Below, piece by piece: positions 9,346 through 16,567 of a DNA stretch of 64,000 bases (position 1 is its first letter; every line of letters begins with the position of its first letter). This stretch comes from Rhodococcus_F sp040656415 (GTDB lineage: Bacteria > Actinomycetota > Actinomycetes > Mycobacteriales > Mycobacteriaceae). The DNA is taken from NCBI RefSeq assembly GCF_040656415.1, contig NZ_JBFAMC010000001.1:620001-684000 (forward strand). Reading direction: 5' to 3'. The translations under genes were made by a program, and so were the position numbers. Below the pieces are notes generated by a model that was not told where the DNA came from, ran no database searches, and was given only the letters and a program-made list of their open reading frames with translations.

Positions 9346-9850
9346 TCAGCGAACTATTCGGAGATCGGCGACACCCGTTTCGATCGCCTCGGTACGCAGT
9401 CGGTACGCAGTATCTAGAGACTGCGCTACCGCGTCCAGGTCGTCGGGGAACAGGTGGCCGTAGCGGTCCAGCGTCAGCGTGGCCGTCTTGTGTCCGAGCA
9501 TCCGCTGTACAACCTTGACGTTCGCACCTGCTGCAATTGCCAGCGACGCGGCCGTGTGACGCAGCTCGTGTGGTACGAGTCCAGACAGACCGGCCGCCTT
9601 CGTGGCCTTGTCGAACTGCCAACGCAATTCACCAAGGGGTAGAAACCCGCCCGCACGTCCTGGGAACACCAGGGCATCGCCCGCTTTGCCTTCAATCTCA
9701 TCGACGAGGAACTCGAGCAGAAAAGCCGGTGCTGGTACCTCGCGCGCTGTGCGATTCTTCGTGCTTCCCTCGACGATGCCCTGGGCGCTGCGGTTGCTGA
9801 GGCGTGTACACGCAGGCGGGACCGCTCGAGGTCGACGTTCCCGTCCAACT
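9346..9850 (-). pseudogene. Tyrosine-recombinase (phage-type integrase) relic
   Basis: The C-terminal catalytic part of a phage or genomic-island integrase can be read on the minus strand. It shows VPHELRHTAASLAIAAGAN (the HxxR box), VQRMLGHKTATLTLDRYGHLF (His and the nucleophilic Tyr), and upstream KNRTAREVPAP. The N-terminal DNA-binding domains and the first catalytic Arg are missing. Around 9800-9810 the recognisable sequence jumps frame, from VDLERSRLRV in one frame to SAQGIVEGSTKNR in another, so the gene is both truncated and frameshifted. It ends 16 bases from the tRNA-Leu 3' end, the typical position of an island integrase. It is almost certainly inactive. Confidence 0.85.
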
Positions 9851-9880
9851 CGCTTGCGCAGCCGACTAGTGATAAGTTCC

Positions 9881-9902
9881 TATTCCATGGATTTCGGGAA
9901 TA
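9881..9902. promoter_or_regulatory. Dyad overlapping the ArsR-rhodanese start (candidate operator)
   Basis: Perfect inverted repeat TATTCC-N10-GGAATA, lying across the ATG at 9887. ArsR/SmtB repressors usually bind such AT-rich dyads at their own promoters. A related dyad (13908-13927), also containing TATTCC, overlaps the start of the second ArsR-rhodanese gene. No Shine-Dalgarno precedes the ATG, so the transcript may be leaderless with the operator at its 5' end (inference). Confidence 0.5.
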
Positions 9903-10558
9903 CGGGAGGAGCGGACAAATCGTCCGTGTTCGAATCCCTTGCGAAGGTCGTCAAGGCGATGGCCAACGGCCGCAGGTTGGAGTTGATCGAGTTGCTCGCC
10001 CAGGGTGAGCACTCGGTCGAGGCACTGGCTCGGATGTCGGGGATGGGCATGACGACGGTCTCGGCGCACCTGCAGACGATGAAGCAGACCGGACTGGTCA
10101 GGACGCGACGAGAGCGGACGACGATCTACTACCGCCTCGCCGGTGACGAAGTCGCCGAGCTGTATCTGGCGGCCAAACGAGTCGGGCTCCAAAGGTATCC
10201 GGACCTGCGGCAATCGCTGGTCGAGTACATGGAGCCTGTGGGTGGACCGTACACGCTGACGATCGACCGGTCGGCGGTGACGTCCGAGATGACCGTCGTC
10301 GACGTCCGCCCCCGCGAGGAGTTCGACGCCGGGCACTTCCCCGGCGCGATCTCGATCCCACTGGACGAGCTCGAGGATCGGTTCGGCGAGATCCCGGTCG
10401 GCGCGGAAGTGGTTCTGTACTGCCGAGGCGAATTCTGCAGGCTGGCGCGGGAAGCTGCTCGGTGGCTGTGTGACCGCGGCATCGATGCCAAGGCCATGGA
10501 CGAGGGTGTCATCGAGTGGCGCGGGACCAAGGAGGTCGACCTTGGTGTCGCGTTGTGA
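9887..10558 (+). CDS. ArsR-family regulator fused to rhodanese domain (copy 1)
   Basis: Two-domain protein of 223 residues. The N-terminal winged helix (LAKVVKAMANGRRLELIELL...MSGMGMTTVSAHLQTMKQ) is ArsR/SmtB type without obvious metal-binding cysteines. The C-terminal rhodanese domain (VVDVRPREEFDAGHFPGAI, active-site loop YCRGEFCRLA) can carry a persulfide on the first Cys. The second Cys, CRGxxC, could form a disulfide or polysulfide, so a reactive-sulfur-sensing repressor is a reasonable inference. The start is the ATG inside the 9881-9902 dyad; the frame is open upstream without similarity. The MFS gene starts within its last codons. A paralogue lies at 13917. Confidence 0.88.
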   Translation: MDFGNTGGADKSSVFESLAKVVKAMANGRRLELIELLAQGEHSVEALARMSGMGMTTVSAHLQTMKQTGLVRTRRERTTIYYRLAGDEVAELYLAAKRVGLQRYPDLRQSLVEYMEPVGGPYTLTIDRSAVTSEMTVVDVRPREEFDAGHFPGAISIPLDELEDRFGEIPVGAEVVLYCRGEFCRLAREAARWLCDRGIDAKAMDEGVIEWRGTKEVDLGVAL

Positions 10559-11816
10559 CGCACACGTCGCGGAGGTAGCGGTCCCGGACGAGGCCGAACG
10601 CCGCCGCGTCCAGAAGCGCACCCTGATCGTCGTCGTCGTGAGTCAGGTCCTCGGCGGCGCCGGACTCGCGGCGGGGATCACGGTCGGTGCACTCCTGGCG
10701 CAGGAGATGCTCGGCTCGGACAGTCTGGCGGGTCTGCCCACCGCGTTGTTCACTCTCGGGTCGGCGCTGGCAGCCTTCCTGGTCGGTCGCATCACCCAAG
10801 CGCGTGGCCGGAGGGTCGGCCTCGGGTTGGGGTTCGGCGCCGGCGGTGTCGGCGCCATCGGCGTCGTGCTGGCCGCGGTGGCCGACAACGTGCCGCTGTT
10901 GTTCGTCTCGCTGTTCGTCTACGGAGCCGGTACCGCCACCAACCTGCAGGCACGTTATGCCGGAACCGATCTCGCACCCGAATCGCGGCGGGGCACCGCC
11001 ATCAGTGTCGCGATGGTCTCCACGACCCTCGGCGCGGTAGCCGGACCGAATCTCGTCGAGCCGCTCGGTGACGTTGCGACGTCCCTCGGCCTGCCGGCGC
11101 TGTCGGGCCCGTTCCTCCTCGCCGCATTCGCCTATCTCGCGGCCGGCACGGCCCTGTTCGCGTTGCTGCGACCGGACCCGTTCGTGCTGGCGCGCCGGAT
11201 CGAGCTGAACGCCCCCGTCACGGCCACCTCGGGCACTATCACCGCCAAGGTCGGCGCGGGCGCGTACGTCGGAGCCACCGTCATGGTCCTCACCCAGGTC
11301 GCGATGATCGCGATCATGACGATGACGCCCGTGCACATGCGCGCCCACCACCATGGCCTCGGCGAGGTCGGCCTCGTGATCGGTATCCACGTGGGCGCAA
11401 TGTATCTGCCGTCGCTGGTGACCGGCATGCTTGTCGACAAGATCGGACGGCTCCCGATGGCCGCGGCGGCGGGCGTGACCCTGCTGCTGGCCGGCGTCAC
11501 CGCCGCGCTCGCTCCTGGCGATTCACTCGCCCTGCTCATAGTGGCGCTCGCACTGCTGGGCATCGGCTGGAACTTCGGCCTGATCTCCGGAACCGCGCTG
11601 GTCGTCGACGCCACCGTCCCCGAGAACCGGCCCCGGACCCAGGGCACGGTCGACGTCGCGATCGCCCTCGCCGGCGCAGGCGGCGGCGCCATGTCGGGTG
11701 TGGTGATGTCGGCGACGGACTACTCGACGCTATCTCTCGGCGGCGGAATCCTGGCGCTGATCCTCATTCCCGTGTTGTTCTGGGCCCGGCGTGGACAGAG
11801 CAGAGCCGCAGCCTGA
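10545..11816 (+). CDS. Major facilitator superfamily transporter
   Basis: A 423-residue, 12-segment membrane transporter. It starts at the GTG at 10545, preceded by AAGGAGG with 9-base spacing, and overlaps the end of the ArsR-rhodanese gene by 14 bases, so the two are co-translated. Alternating hydrophobic segments run throughout. The MFS loop between TM2 and TM3 is present (VGRITQARGRRVGLGLGFG), and an intracellular DKIGRLPMAAAAG loop opens the second half. The substrate is not identifiable. Pairing with a persulfide-type regulator and a cysteine desulfurase suggests export of a sulfur compound (inference only). Confidence 0.85.
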   Translation: MSRCDAHVAEVAVPDEAERRRVQKRTLIVVVVSQVLGGAGLAAGITVGALLAQEMLGSDSLAGLPTALFTLGSALAAFLVGRITQARGRRVGLGLGFGAGGVGAIGVVLAAVADNVPLLFVSLFVYGAGTATNLQARYAGTDLAPESRRGTAISVAMVSTTLGAVAGPNLVEPLGDVATSLGLPALSGPFLLAAFAYLAAGTALFALLRPDPFVLARRIELNAPVTATSGTITAKVGAGAYVGATVMVLTQVAMIAIMTMTPVHMRAHHHGLGEVGLVIGIHVGAMYLPSLVTGMLVDKIGRLPMAAAAGVTLLLAGVTAALAPGDSLALLIVALALLGIGWNFGLISGTALVVDATVPENRPRTQGTVDVAIALAGAGGGAMSGVVMSATDYSTLSLGGGILALILIPVLFWARRGQSRAAA

Positions 11817-13085
11817 TCGGGATTCCCGCAGGCGTCGATGCACCCCGGGCAGAGCCGGTGACCCGTCTCCTGCCCGGGGCGCATCTCGTCAGGATCGAAT
11901 GGCTGACCGCTGTGCGGCAGATCAGTTGGGCCCTGGCGGCGGTGATGTCTGCGATCGTGGTGTAGCGGCCGATACCGAGCCGGATGGTGCGCGACGCCTG
12001 ATCGCCGGTCAGGCCGATCGCCGCCAGAACGGGCGACGGCGTCGGGTCGGCGCTGTGACAGGCGCTTCCGGCCGAGAAAGCCAGGCCACGCGCGCCGGCC
12101 ATGAGATCTGCCGCCGACACACCCGGCACGGTCAGGCTGAGGTTACCCGGAAGCCTGTGCGTGAGTGATCCGTTGACGGTGAGACCTGGGAGCGCTTCTT
12201 CGAGGCCTCGGAGCAACCCGTCCCGAAGGCTGCGGATGCGCGCCGCGTCGCCCGGTTGGGAGATTCGCGCGATGCGCGCGGCCGCGCCGAGAGCGACGAT
12301 GCCCGCCACGTTCTCGGTCGATGCGCGCAGTCCCCGCTCTTGGCCGCCTCCGACGAGTTGCGGTTGCGGTATCGGCGCTCCCGCACGCACGTAGAGTGTT
12401 GCAACCCCTTTCGGCGCATACATCTTGTGGCCGACGAGGGTGAGCAGGTCCACGCCCAGCGCGTCGACGTCGACCGGGACGGTCGCGGGGCCTTGCGCGG
12501 CGTCGGTGTGGAGCACGATTTCTCGTTCGCGGGTGAGCTCGGATATCTGTGCGATCGGTTGGATCGTTCCGATCTCGTTGTTCGCCAGCATGATCGAGGC
12601 GAGCGCCGTGTCCGGACGGAGCGCACGGGCGAATGCTTCGGGGCGATCCGCCCGTCGGGTTCGACGGGTATCCGGTTGATCTCGAAGCCTTCCTGGCTCA
12701 GCCGGTCGCAGGTGGCCTGGGTGGCGGGGTGTTCGATGGCGCTGATGACGATGTGGTGTCCGCGTCCCTCGGCTCGTAGTGTGTGAGCAGTGCCGGTCAG
12801 CGCGAGGTGATTGCTCTCGGTTCCGGAGGCGGTGAAGACGATCTCCTCGGTGCGGGCGCCGACGAGGTGCGCGACGTCATCGCGGGCGTTGTCGAGTGCA
12901 GCCTTCGCGGCCAGACCGTAGCTGTGGCCGCTCGAGGGATTGCCGAACTCCGTTGTCAGATAGGGAAGCATAGCGTCGACGACGCGTGGATCGACGGGAG
13001 TGGTGGCCTGGTAGTCGAGATAGACCGGCCGGTCGCCGGTAGGTGCAACCGAGCTGGTGATCTCATCGAAGTCGAGGCGGGGCAT
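11764..13085 (-). pseudogene. Cysteine desulfurase (NifS/IscS type), frameshifted
   Basis: PLP enzyme that converts cysteine to alanine and an enzyme persulfide. It starts with ATG at 13085 behind GGAGGA. The first part is in one frame (PVYLDYQATTPVDPRVVDAM, TASGTESNHLALTGTAH, ISAIEHPATQATC) up to about 12640. The rest is in another frame (MLANNEIGTIQPIAQ, HTDAAQG, the PLP-lysine box LVGHKMYAPKG, and the Cys loop SAGSACHSADPTPSPVL). Loss of one base near 12636-12644 explains the shift. All catalytic residues are otherwise present, so the lesion is recent or a sequencing error. The 3' end overlaps the MFS gene's 3' end convergently. Confidence 0.85.
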
Positions 13086-13437
13086 GTCGTCCTCCCACGG
13101 TCGGTTCGGGCTCGTTCTTCGACGCGCCCGACGGTGTGCACCCGTGCACGGTCGCGCAGGGAAATTCGCCGAGGCCGGACGTGCCTGCGCCGTCGAGGTG
13201 GTCGTTGATGAGGATGTGGTCGACCTCGTGCGGCCAGAACCCCAGACGGCGGACGTGGTACTCGGCGGTCTTCGCCGGCCCACACTCGATATCGGGACGG
13301 CAGTCGGCGCCGGTGTCGACCAGGATCAACTCCCCAGCGATCTCGATCAGCAGACATCGGCAAGACTCGGCGTCAACGCGTGCGCGTTCCGCGCCCGGGG
13401 CGGCCCGCGGGCTGCACCTGAACTGATGCACCCGCAC
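13063..13437 (-). pseudogene. Metallo-beta-lactamase-fold hydrolase, N-terminal fragment
   Basis: About 125 codons resembling the start of a lactonase-like or persulfide-dioxygenase-like MBL-fold protein: CRCLLIEIAGELILVDTGAD, then LGFWPHEVDHILINDHLDGA. The metal-binding HxHxDH motif is degraded to DHLDGAG. The C-terminal half, with the remaining zinc ligands, is missing, and the frame runs into the cysteine desulfurase start. It cannot be an active metallohydrolase. It sits between the SQR-like scrap and the desulfurase in one decayed minus-strand operon. Confidence 0.6.
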
Positions 13438-13453
13438 GGTTCGGCTCCTCGGG

Positions 13454-13668
13454 TCAGGCGCGGGTGTTCCAGCGCGAGAGCCACTCACGTTCCTGGGCTT
13501 CCTTCTCGGCGTGGAAGTCGGCGCTGGGCCCGTGCAGTGTCACTCGCGGTGCGGGAGTGGCCAGGAAGTCGCCCTCCCCCTTGGCGGCCATGCCGCCGCC
13601 GATCTCGACGTAGCATCCGCCGAGCCCGGTGAATCGAGTGTCGGGTGCGTCGTATCCGAGGTGTCTGG
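13454..13668 (-). pseudogene. C-terminal fragment of sulfide:quinone oxidoreductase-like flavoprotein
   Basis: Only the last 70 or so residues remain. GLGGCYVEIGGGMAAKGEGD and the ending EKEAQEREWLSRWNT match the C-terminal region of SQR-like NAD(P)/FAD-dependent oxidoreductases (Cys plus GGGxAAKG, final 'xxWLSRW'). The FAD-binding two-thirds is gone. The fragment is joined directly, in another frame, to the truncated DsrE-like piece upstream, which points to one deletion joining the two genes. Family assignment is from memory of SQR-type C-termini. Confidence 0.6.
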
Positions 13669-13878
13669 TTAGTACCCGTTCGGGACCGTCTGCCCGGCGC
13701 TGACCGAGATGACTGCGTCCGCGGAGTTGAATACGCGGACCTCGTTGAGCGGATCGGCTTCGAGCATCTGACGGCCCCATCGGATCCCGTTGAATGTCCG
13801 CTCGGTGCCGTAGGGCGGATCGTTGAGAACGAAGAGTTATTTCACCGGTTTCCCCAGGTACATAGCGTCTGTGGACAT
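13669..13878 (-). pseudogene. DsrE-family sulfur-carrier protein, nonsense-mutated and truncated
   Basis: The frame contains LFVLNDPPYGTERTFNGIRW and LEADPLNEVRVFNSADAVIS, the characteristic N-terminal half of DsrE/DsrF-like proteins. The probable native start GTG-AAA is followed by TAA (13837-13839) where the family has an aromatic residue, giving a nonsense codon at position 3. After about 57 family codons the frame stops at 13669, where the SQR-like fragment begins. The second half, including the sulfur-carrying Cys region, is missing. It is divergent from the second ArsR-rhodanese gene, the expected place for the first gene of the regulated operon. Confidence 0.65.
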
Positions 13879-13907
13879 GTGATCGCGGGCACGGAGCGAT
13901 ACGACTA

Positions 13908-13927
13908 CAATATTCCATGAGATATTG
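13908..13927. promoter_or_regulatory. Perfect dyad in divergent region (candidate ArsR operator)
   Basis: CAATAT-N8-ATATTG inverted repeat between the decayed DsrE operon (minus) and the ArsR-rhodanese gene (plus). It contains TATTCC, also found in the dyad at 9881. A repressor bound here could control both directions. GGAG at 13927-13930 then serves the GTG at 13938. Confidence 0.5.
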
Positions 13928-14600
13928 GAGAATCAAGGTGGATGACGTGCCGGACCGCAGAAAAGCTCTCTACGATCAGATCGCCCGAGTCGGCAAAGCC
14001 CTCGGCCACGGGGGCCGGTTGCAGATACTCGACCTCCTCGCACAGGGTGAGCGCACCGTCGAATCCATCGCCACAGCCACCGGCATGAACGTCACGACCG
14101 CGTCCGCGAACCTGCAAGCACTGAAAGCCAGCGGGCTGCTCGTGTCGCGACGCGACGGCACCCGCCAGATCTACCGACTCGCCGGCCGCGATGTGGCGCG
14201 GTTGTTCGCACTGGTCCAGACCGTCGCCGAGGCGCATCTTGCCGACGTCGCCGTCGCGGCCGCAGCCGTACTCGGGTCCCCGGACGACGCCATCACCCGC
14301 GACGAGCTGATCCGGCGCCGCGACGCCGGCGAGATCACCATCGTCGACGTTCGGCCCCACGAGGAGTACGACGCCGGCCACATCCCCGGTTCGATCAACC
14401 TCCCACTCGCAGATCTCGCCGACCGTCTTGACGACCTCCCCGCGGGACACGATGTCGTCGCCTATTGCCGAGGGGCGTACTGCGTCATGGCGCCGGACGC
14501 GGTGCGCATCGCACGCGAAACAGGGCGCAGCATCCAGCGACTCGACGAAGGCATGCTCGGGTGGCGCCTGGCCGGCCTACCCGTCGAGGCCCACGCATGA
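13917..14600 (+). CDS. ArsR-family regulator fused to rhodanese domain (copy 2)
   Basis: 227-residue homologue of the protein at 9887. The ArsR winged helix (VGKALGHGGRLQILDLLAQGERTVESIA...TTASANLQALKASG) precedes a rhodanese domain with VVDVRPHEEYDAGHIPGSI and active loop YCRGAYCVMA, again CRGxxC. The ATG at 13917 lies inside the dyad and lacks a Shine-Dalgarno. The in-frame GTG at 13938, with GGAG seven bases upstream, is an attractive alternative start. The last codons overlap the next ORF in ATGA. The two copies differ enough to be old paralogues or separate acquisitions rather than a recent duplication. Confidence 0.87.
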   Translation: MRYWRIKVDDVPDRRKALYDQIARVGKALGHGGRLQILDLLAQGERTVESIATATGMNVTTASANLQALKASGLLVSRRDGTRQIYRLAGRDVARLFALVQTVAEAHLADVAVAAAAVLGSPDDAITRDELIRRRDAGEITIVDVRPHEEYDAGHIPGSINLPLADLADRLDDLPAGHDVVAYCRGAYCVMAPDAVRIARETGRSIQRLDEGMLGWRLAGLPVEAHA

Positions 14601-15046
14601 AAGCGAATGACCACGAAATACCCGAAGGGAGGCGAATCACGATGGACGGACAGACGGGGGCGTTCATACAGGCGGCGAAACAGGTCGGGCTCTCGCTCGA
14701 CGAGATCCGTGAGTTGCTGGTGGTGTGGGAGCACCTTCCCTGCGCCGAAGTACGTGCGACGCTGCGTCCTCTGATAGCCACTCGCTTGAGCGAGGTCACC
14801 GCGCGGGTTGCCGATCTGGCTACCTTCTCGAGGTTTCTGCGTGACTCCCTGAGTCAACTCGACGATCCGCACCCGGCGAGGACGAACGCGATGGGAGCGG
14901 CAAGAGCGAGCGTGGTTCGGCCTATCGGCGGATCAAAACACGGGGACTGTTATGTCGCAGGCCTATCGCGTCCACCCGCGCCTCTTGACGGTGGTGATCT
15001 CGAAGCACGAGCCGGTGCCTGGGTTAGAACGCAAATGCGAAGTTGA
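14597..15046 (+). pseudogene. MerR-family effector half lacking the DNA-binding domain
   Basis: Begins in an ATGA overlap with the ArsR-rhodanese gene. Its centre (AFIQAAKQVGLSLDEIRELL, then LPCAEVRATLRPLIATRL) is the second half of a MerR/ZntR-like activator: the end of the wing, the long dimerisation helix and one metal-loop-type Cys. The helix-turn-helix that normally occupies the first 40-60 residues is absent, and the 3' end overlaps the secreted-protein gene at 15024 with unrelated sequence. It is most likely a remnant. A free dimerisation domain acting as a modulator is possible but unsupported. Confidence 0.6.
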
Positions 15047-15461
15047 GTCCGCCATAGCTGTCATAGCTCTCGTCCCGCGCAATCAGGGAGTCCTGCGGCG
15101 GGGCTCCGGTACTTCCCGAGAAGAGCGGAATGGAGACGCTGTAGATTGCGGCGTAAACGTAGGGCGAGTTGTCGTTGCTGATCGACGACCAGACGTAAGA
15201 GCCGGGATCGATGCGCTCGGTTATGGTTTCGCAGAAACGGGAACCGCCAACGTTTTCGGACAGGGTGACGTTCCCAAGCTCCCGCATGCCGAAGTTGTCG
15301 TAGTACGTCAATTCATTGCCGAACTGGTTGTCGCTACAGAACACGTAACGCACCTGCGATCCGGAGACTGTTGGGAGTGCCTGAGCTGTCGGAGCCGAGA
15401 CAGCAGTGATACCGGCGAGCAGTCCGGCAGCGGCAGCCATGGTGGTGACACGTTTCTTCAC
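15024..15461 (-). CDS. Secreted protein of unknown function
   Basis: 145 residues from a GTG start with CAGGAG upstream. The N-terminal signal peptide (KKRVTTMAAAAGLLAGITAVSAP) has a likely cleavage after TAQA. The mature part has two cysteines (VFCSDNQFGNE and SRFCETITERI) that could form one disulfide, is rich in Ser, Tyr and Asn, and is predicted beta. I recognise no family. The neighbours are decayed mobile-element genes, so it may be cargo or the first resident gene beyond it. Confidence 0.7.
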   Translation of the reverse strand: MKKRVTTMAAAAGLLAGITAVSAPTAQALPTVSGSQVRYVFCSDNQFGNELTYYDNFGMRELGNVTLSENVGGSRFCETITERIDPGSYVWSSISNDNSPYVYAAIYSVSIPLFSGSTGAPPQDSLIARDESYDSYGGLNFAFAF

Positions 15462-15848
15462 GATTAACTCCTGATGTTCGATGGTTGGTGGACAGGGTGT
15501 CCGTTATTCCGAACGTGTTGCGATTACAGCATTTGCTGGAATCGCAACAGCCAATGCCGTTCTCAGGGAGATCCTTTGAGTGGACAGGCGTGATCATTCG
15601 CGTGTGACGCCGTCGCCGTCTCGGTCGAGTTTGTTGTGGACGGTAGCAGCTACACTGGGCGTCAACAGGATTGGAGTGCGCACGAACATGGCCGAGCGAT
15701 CAAGCATTCTGCAGTCTTCCCCCAAAGTCTCGAGCGCTCAGATGGAGCGTTCTAGGGATCGTAGCGGTGGCGGCCATCGGGCCGGGCCGATTCGGGCGAT
15801 TCCAGAATCATCGGCGGCTCGATGACAGACACTGCCCTGTGAAAAGAG
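15462..15848. other. Gene-poor stretch, probably decayed sequence
   Basis: No convincing gene is seen. Short frames on the plus strand (15580-15825 and 15671 onward) show mixed low-quality coding character, and a hydrophobic run (WSVLGIVAVAAIG) near 15740 appears in only one frame. The part next to 15461 must hold the promoter of the secreted-protein gene. The right end leads into the recombinase-like scrap. Confidence 0.5.
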
Positions 15849-15971
15849 CGGTACGGCGGCGCAATCGGGCAGATCGAGGACATCGCCGCATGGATGGGTC
15901 ATGCGTCGGCCGCGCTCGCGCTCCCGGCGTATGCGCGTTCGCAGGATCCCGCGCTGCCACAGTCCGCGAGT
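15849..15971 (+). pseudogene. C-terminal scrap of a second tyrosine recombinase
   Basis: About 40 codons reading IEDIAAWMGHASAALALPAY followed by ARSQDPAL. These match the end of phage-type integrases, where '(L/M)GH(S/A)S...T/L..Y' contains the second catalytic His and the nucleophilic Tyr. There is no start, and upstream codons lose similarity within 15 residues. It differs in sequence from the relic at 9346, so it is a second enzyme and not the missing part of the first. Identification rests on a short motif. Confidence 0.5.
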
Positions 15972-16019
15972 TCCGTTTCAGTTGTGACAGTCAGCTTCGA
16001 ACAACTTCAACAACCAGCG

Positions 16020-16427
16020 TCACGCCTGGTTCACACGTATCAGCAATTGGCCTTCGAGGCCGGCGGTTCGGTGGACGCCGATCTCAGCAACCTCAGGCAA
16101 TGTGGCGATACGGACGAAGTCTGCAGCTGAGGGGTATTCGACCAGGCCACAGACGTCCCACATATCTTCGACGTCGCCGATCACCAACGAGGTGATCTGT
16201 CCGAGAAACACAAACCTGCCGCCGTTCTCCTCGACGACCTTCTGCATCGCAGTGGCGTATATCTGGTACGCCTCACGCCCGGTCAGTGTTGTCGAGCGGC
16301 CATCGCTGTAGACCGCCTTGTCACGAAACCTGAGTAGGTTGAGCATCACGACCGGCTCATCGGACACCACCGCACTCAGCGCCCCGATGCGTTCAACGCT
16401 GGGGTAGACAGCATTTTCGACCTGCAT
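16020..16427 (-). CDS. DUF1330-family protein
   Basis: 135 residues, ATG start with an upstream GGAG. Family-typical elements are EPVVMLNLLRFRDKAVYSDG, GREAYQIYATAMQKVVEENGGRF, FLGQITSLVIGD, and the conserved 'WDVCGLVEYPSAADFVRIA' stretch. This is a small ferredoxin-like fold of unknown biochemical role, often annotated only as DUF1330. No operon partner is evident; the SDR gene downstream on the same strand starts its own unit. Confidence 0.85.
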   Translation of the reverse strand: MQVENAVYPSVERIGALSAVVSDEPVVMLNLLRFRDKAVYSDGRSTTLTGREAYQIYATAMQKVVEENGGRFVFLGQITSLVIGDVEDMWDVCGLVEYPSAADFVRIATLPEVAEIGVHRTAGLEGQLLIRVNQA

Positions 16428-16567
16428 TTCCCGAGCTCCTCACCATGTCATGCCGTGTTCCGCGGCAATAGCCGTGGTCCCCCTCACCATTGTGAGATCT
16501 TCCCGAGGAAGGTGCATACCGTGGCGAGTGCGGCAACCTGCGGCGCGCCCTTCGGTAGATCGCGCTA

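Noticed and set aside
10509..11390. 293-codon minus-strand frame opposite the MFS gene
   Set aside because: It is a Glu/Arg/Asp-rich shadow of a membrane protein gene and shows no structure of its own.
15894..16130. Stand-alone 78-codon gene on the plus strand
   Set aside because: Its first third is the recombinase scrap, and the remainder runs antisense into the DUF1330 gene with no further similarity.
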